In this document: positions 60,737 to 64,000 of the stretch, piece by piece
Layout of the letters: each line of letters opens with the position of its first letter
Position numbering within the stretch: position 1 is the first letter of the stretch
Assembly (NCBI RefSeq): GCF_028657905.1
Contig: NZ_CP117782.1
Location: 2,294,001-2,358,000, forward strand
Direction: 5' to 3'
DNA: 64,000 bases
Origin: Burkholderia sp. FERM BP-3421
GTDB taxonomy: Bacteria > Pseudomonadota > Gammaproteobacteria > Burkholderiales > Burkholderiaceae
Made by a program: the position numbers and the translations under genes
The notes under the pieces: generated by a model
What the model was told of the DNA's origin: nothing
The model's database searches: none
What the model saw: only the letters and a program-made list of their open reading frames with translations

Positions 60737-62173
60737 TCAGTAAGGTTCGCCGACCCGCACGATCTTGAGGGTGTTGGTGCCGCCCGCCTGCCCCATCGGC
60801 TCGCCGACCGTCAGCACGACCATGTCGCCGTGCTGCACGAAGCCCTGCCGGACCACGATCTCGAGCGCCGCCTGCAGCGCCGCGTCGCGGTCGCTGTTGA
60901 AATCGACGTGCAGCGGGGTCACGTTGCGGAACAGCGCCATCGCGCGCTCGCTGCCGACCCGCGGCGTCAGCGCGAAGATCGGCACGTGGGTGTAGTGGCG
61001 CGACATCCACAGCGCGGTCGCGCCCGATTCGGTCAGCGCGACGATCGCCTTGGCGCCCAGGTGGTAGGCCGTGAACAGCGCGCCCATCGCGATCGACTGG
61101 TCGATCCGGGTGAAGGTGCGGTCGAGGAAATCCTTGTCCAGCTCGACCTGCTCGGATTTCTCCGCCTCGACGCAGACGGCCGCCATCGTCTCGATCGTGA
61201 CCACCGGGTACTTGCCCGTCGCCGTCTCGGCCGACAGCATCACCGCGTCGGTGCCGTCGAGCACCGCGTTCGCGACGTCCGACACCTCGGCGCGGGTCGG
61301 CACCGGCGCGTGGATCATCGATTCCATCATCTGCGTCGCGGTGATCACGAGCTTGTTCGACTCGCGCGCCATGCGGATCATGCGCTTTTGCAGCGCGGGC
61401 ACCGCCGCGTTGCCGACCTCGACCGCGAGGTCGCCGCGCGCGACCATGATGCCGTCCGACGCGTCGAGGATGCCCTGCAGCGCCGGAATCGCCTCCGCGC
61501 GCTCGATCTTCGCGATCATCTTCGGCTTGATGCCGTAGGGCGCGCCCGCGATGTTCGCGAGCTGGCGCGCCATTTCCATGTCGGTCGCGTTCTTCGGGAA
61601 CGACACCGCCACCAGGTCCGCGCCGAGCGACATCGCGGTGCGGATGTCCTCCATGTCCTTGGCCGTCAGCGCGGGCGCCGACAGGCCGCCGCCCTGGCGG
61701 TTGATGCCCTTGTTGTTCGACAGCTCGCCGCCGATCTTGACGATCGTATGGATCTCCTCGCCGACGATGCGCTCGACGGTCAGCACGATCAGGCCGTCGT
61801 TGAGCAGCAGCAGGTCGCCCGGCTTCAGGTCGCGCGGCAGGTCCTTGTAGTCAAGCCCGACGCGTTCGTCGTTGCCCAGCTCGCATGCACCGTCGAGGAT
61901 GAACGGCTGGCCCGGCGCGAGCAGGGTCTTGCCCATCTCGAATTTGCCGACGCGGATCTTCGGCCCCTGCAGATCGGCCATGATCGCGATTTCCCGGCCG
62001 ACCTTGCGCGCGGCCTCGCGGACCATCTCGGCGCGCTGCCGGTGGTCGTCCGCGGTGCCGTGCGAGAAATTGAGCCGGACGACGTCGAGCCCCGCCTGCA
62101 TCATCTGCAGCAGGACCTCGGGCGAGCTGGAGGCCGGGCCGATGGTGGCGACAATCTTGGTGGCGCGATGCAT
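60737..62173 (-). CDS. pyk: Pyruvate kinase
   Basis: The 478-aa glycolytic enzyme turns PEP and ADP to pyruvate and ATP. RATKIVATIGPASSSPEVL opens it; FSHGTADDHR, the catalytic KIERAEAI and the MVARGDLAVEVG, ATQMMESMI and MLSAETATGKYPV blocks mark domains A and B. Length is that of the short bacterial type II enzyme. Encoded 188 bp after pgk. Confidence 0.97.
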   Translation of the reverse strand: MHRATKIVATIGPASSSPEVLLQMMQAGLDVVRLNFSHGTADDHRQRAEMVREAARKVGREIAIMADLQGPKIRVGKFEMGKTLLAPGQPFILDGACELGNDERVGLDYKDLPRDLKPGDLLLLNDGLIVLTVERIVGEEIHTIVKIGGELSNNKGINRQGGGLSAPALTAKDMEDIRTAMSLGADLVAVSFPKNATDMEMARQLANIAGAPYGIKPKMIAKIERAEAIPALQGILDASDGIMVARGDLAVEVGNAAVPALQKRMIRMARESNKLVITATQMMESMIHAPVPTRAEVSDVANAVLDGTDAVMLSAETATGKYPVVTIETMAAVCVEAEKSEQVELDKDFLDRTFTRIDQSIAMGALFTAYHLGAKAIVALTESGATALWMSRHYTHVPIFALTPRVGSERAMALFRNVTPLHVDFNSDRDAALQAALEIVVRQGFVQHGDMVVLTVGEPMGQAGGTNTLKIVRVGEPY

Positions 62174-62314
62174 GAATCTCCTCGTCGAGTCTGAGTGGTG
62201 CTGGGCGTACCGCTGCGAGAGCCGGACCCGCGCGGCCCAGCGGCCGCCGCATCCGGAATGCGCGCCGGTGCCCGGGGGCCCGGCGTCGCTTTGTTCATCC
62301 TGTCAGGTCCTGCG

Positions 62315-62351
62315 CCGCGGACGGCGGGCGCGCGCCGCGCACCGTCCGCGG
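62315..62351 (-). terminator. Hairpin between pgk and pyk
   Basis: CCGCGGACGG (62315-62324) and CCGTCCGCGG (62342-62351) form a perfect 10-bp stem with a 17-nt GC loop, just after the pgk stop. No T-run follows, so partial termination or mRNA-end protection is likely. Confidence 0.45.
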
Positions 62352-62361
62352 GTCATGCGGG

Positions 62362-63558
62362 TCAGGCCGCGCGCGTTTCAAGCACTTCGACCGCCGGCAG
62401 CGTCTTGCCCTCGAGGAATTCGAGGAACGCGCCCCCGCCCGTCGAGATGTAGCTGACCTTGTCGTGGATCCCGTACTTCGCGATCGCGGCGAGCGTATCG
62501 CCGCCGCCCGCGATCGAGAACGCCGACGAATGGGCGATCGCATCCGCCAGCGTGCGGGTGCCGTTGCCGAACTGGTCGAATTCGAACACGCCGACCGGGC
62601 CGTTCCAGACGATCGTGCCGGCCTTCCCGAGCTGGCCGGCGAGCGCCTTGGCGGTTTCCGGGCCGATGTCGAGGATCAGGTCGTCGGCCTCGATGTCGGC
62701 GACCTGCTTCACGGTGGCCGCGGCGGTCGGCGCGAATTCCTTCGCGGTCACGACGTCCGACGGGATCGGCACCGATGCGCCGCGCTTGCGCGCCTCGTCG
62801 ATGATCGCCTTGGCCTCGGCGACGAGGTCCGGCTCGGCGAGCGACTTGCCGATGGTCAGGCCCGCCGCCAGCATGAAGGTGTTCGCGATGCCGCCGCCGA
62901 CGATCAGCTGGTCGACCTTCTCGGCGAGCGATTTCAGGATCGTCAGCTTGGTCGACACCTTCGAACCCGCGACGATCGCCACGAGCGGCCGCTTCGGGTT
63001 GCCGAGCGCCTTGCCGAGCGCGTCCAGCTCGGCCGCGAGCAGCGGGCCCGCGCAGGCGACGGGCGCGTACTTCGCGATGCCGTGGGTGGTCGCCTCGGCG
63101 CGGTGCGCGGTGCCGAACGCATCGTTGACGTAGATGTCGCAAAGCTTCGCCATCTTCTGCGCGAGCGCGTCGTCGTTCTTCTTCTCGCCCGGGTTGACCC
63201 GGCAGTTTTCCAGCAGCACGACCTGGCCCGGCGCGACCTCGACGCCCTGCTCGACCCAGTTCGAGACGAGCGGCACGTCGCGGCCCAGCAGTTCCGCGAG
63301 GCGCTGCGCGACGGGCGCGAGCGAATCTTCCGGCTTGAACGCGCCCTCGGTCGGGCGGCCGAGGTGCGACGTGACCATCACGGCCGCGCCCGCATCGAGC
63401 GCGGCGCGGATCGCCGGAACCGACGCGCGCACGCGGGTGTCCTCGGTAATGTTGCCGTGGTCGTCCTGCGGCACGTTCAGGTCGGCGCGGATGAACACGC
63501 GTTTGCCGGAGAGCTTGCCTTCGGCGATCAGGTCGGTAAGACGCTTTACTTGGCTCAT
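62362..63558 (-). CDS. pgk: Phosphoglycerate kinase
   Basis: The 398-aa enzyme has the substrate-binding RVFIRADLNVPQDD and TSHLGRPTEG blocks, and the C-terminal nucleotide motif in WNGPVGVFEFDQFGNGTRTLA and SIAGGGDTLAA. It interconverts 1,3-bisphosphoglycerate and 3-phosphoglycerate. ATG 63558 (MSQVKRL) is the usual start. First of the glycolytic genes in the reverse strand order; the 222-bp gap before azlD must hold its promoter. Confidence 0.98.
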   Translation of the reverse strand: MSQVKRLTDLIAEGKLSGKRVFIRADLNVPQDDHGNITEDTRVRASVPAIRAALDAGAAVMVTSHLGRPTEGAFKPEDSLAPVAQRLAELLGRDVPLVSNWVEQGVEVAPGQVVLLENCRVNPGEKKNDDALAQKMAKLCDIYVNDAFGTAHRAEATTHGIAKYAPVACAGPLLAAELDALGKALGNPKRPLVAIVAGSKVSTKLTILKSLAEKVDQLIVGGGIANTFMLAAGLTIGKSLAEPDLVAEAKAIIDEARKRGASVPIPSDVVTAKEFAPTAAATVKQVADIEADDLILDIGPETAKALAGQLGKAGTIVWNGPVGVFEFDQFGNGTRTLADAIAHSSAFSIAGGGDTLAAIAKYGIHDKVSYISTGGGAFLEFLEGKTLPAVEVLETRAA

Positions 63559-63780
63559 GGGACTGGATGAGGTTGATGAGGAAGGCGGTTCGACGCGCGC
63601 GGGCAGCCGGCACGGCGCCGCGCGCGGCCGGGCCGGGCCGCGCACGCGCGCGAAAGTCGAGAGGGAACATTCTAGCCGATCCGTTCCGCCGGCCGCCCCG
63701 TCGAGACGCGAATTCCGCCTATTTGGGGGCCAGTTGCGATGCCGCATCGCAGCAATCGCGGCGGCGCGGCAGCACGCGGC

Positions 63781-64000
63781 TCAGAACATCAGGCGCAATG
63801 CGGTGAAGACGAGCATCCCGACGACGATCGTGCCGAGCATGCTGCGCCGCCACAGGAACCAGCCGAGCCCGGCGACGGCCGCGTAGAACTCGTGGTTCGA
63901 CAGTGCGAACGAGATGCCGTCCGGGGTTTCGAGGACGTCGGGCAGCACCACCGCCATCAGCGCGGCGGCGGGCGCGTAGCGCAGCGCGCGCTGGACCCGC
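63781..64000 (-). CDS. azlD: AzlD-like branched-chain amino acid transport protein (partial)
   Basis: The visible 72 residues (RVQRALRYAPAAALMAVVLPDVL then ISFALSNHEFYAAVAGLGWFLWRRSMLG) match the C-terminal part of AzlD, the small partner of AzlC in branched-chain amino acid export. It ends LVFTALRLMF and stop at 63781-63783. The start is outside the window. AzlC would be expected further right. Confidence 0.85.
   Translation of the reverse strand, partial: RVQRALRYAPAAALMAVVLPDVLETPDGISFALSNHEFYAAVAGLGWFLWRRSMLGTIVVGMLVFTALRLMF

Overview
The window is GC-rich beta-proteobacterial chromosome and fits Burkholderia sensu stricto. The indicators are a BpeR/BpeAB-OprB-type RND efflux locus, a KynR/KynBUA tryptophan catabolism locus, a zur-znuACB operon, and the housekeeping order pgk-pyk-fba-purC-purE-purK-sua5. 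I cannot fix the species from sequence alone. Genes are dense, with dominant GC-ending codons. The only clearly deviant stretch is the 36.0-37.2 kb islet.

Layout. 0-7 kb holds housekeeping genes: a thioredoxin/TPR co-chaperone, tcdA, pdxH, cfa, a DUF72 protein, msrA and a flavin reductase. 6.8-10.3 kb is kynR with the divergent kynBUA operon (tryptophan to anthranilate). 10.3-17.3 kb is an aromatic acid module: MFS transporter, KPR-type reductase, aldehyde dehydrogenase, benzoylformate decarboxylase and a divergent LysR regulator. 17.4-32.7 kb is a polyol regulon. It has a forward arm (arabinitol dehydrogenase, xylulokinase, SorC-type regulator) and a long reverse arm (sorbitol-type SDR, PfkB kinase, GatZ-like protein, ABC binding protein, two permeases, HAD phosphatase, ABC ATPase). 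An unrelated MFS gene and a LysR gene sit between the arms. 32.8-35.9 kb is zur-znuACB. 36.0-37.2 kb is a small lower-GC islet with a Tlde1-type effector gene, a putative membrane immunity gene and a phage Ash/C4-like segment. 37.2-38.6 kb is an NCS2 permease. 39-46.1 kb is the RND efflux operon with its TetR repressor. 46.1-56.6 kb holds envelope and stress genes: a CoxG-like protein, DUF427, a secreted small protein, an HtrA protease, a two-component system, dacB, a fatty-acid hydroxylase-family protein, a GDSL lipoprotein and sua5. 56.6-63.6 kb holds purine and glycolysis genes. The window ends inside an azlD-like gene.

The most interesting structure is not in the genes themselves. (1) The two arms of the polyol regulon share a promoter of identical geometry followed by the same 12-bp element. 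This predicts one regulator, probably the SorC-type protein encoded in the forward arm, controlling both. (2) Two gene junctions were tandemly duplicated, leaving 'ghost' gene ends. The mdlC-to-aldehyde dehydrogenase junction is present three times (period about 133 bp). The convergent LysR/ABC-ATPase junction is present twice (period 212 bp), and one relic now holds a perfect 20-bp inverted repeat. (3) There is a 49-unit octamer array (392 bp, no slippage of register) and a 9-unit 14-bp array. (4) The Tlde1 effector/immunity pair lies away from any visible type VI secretion genes, beside phage-like and broken sequence.
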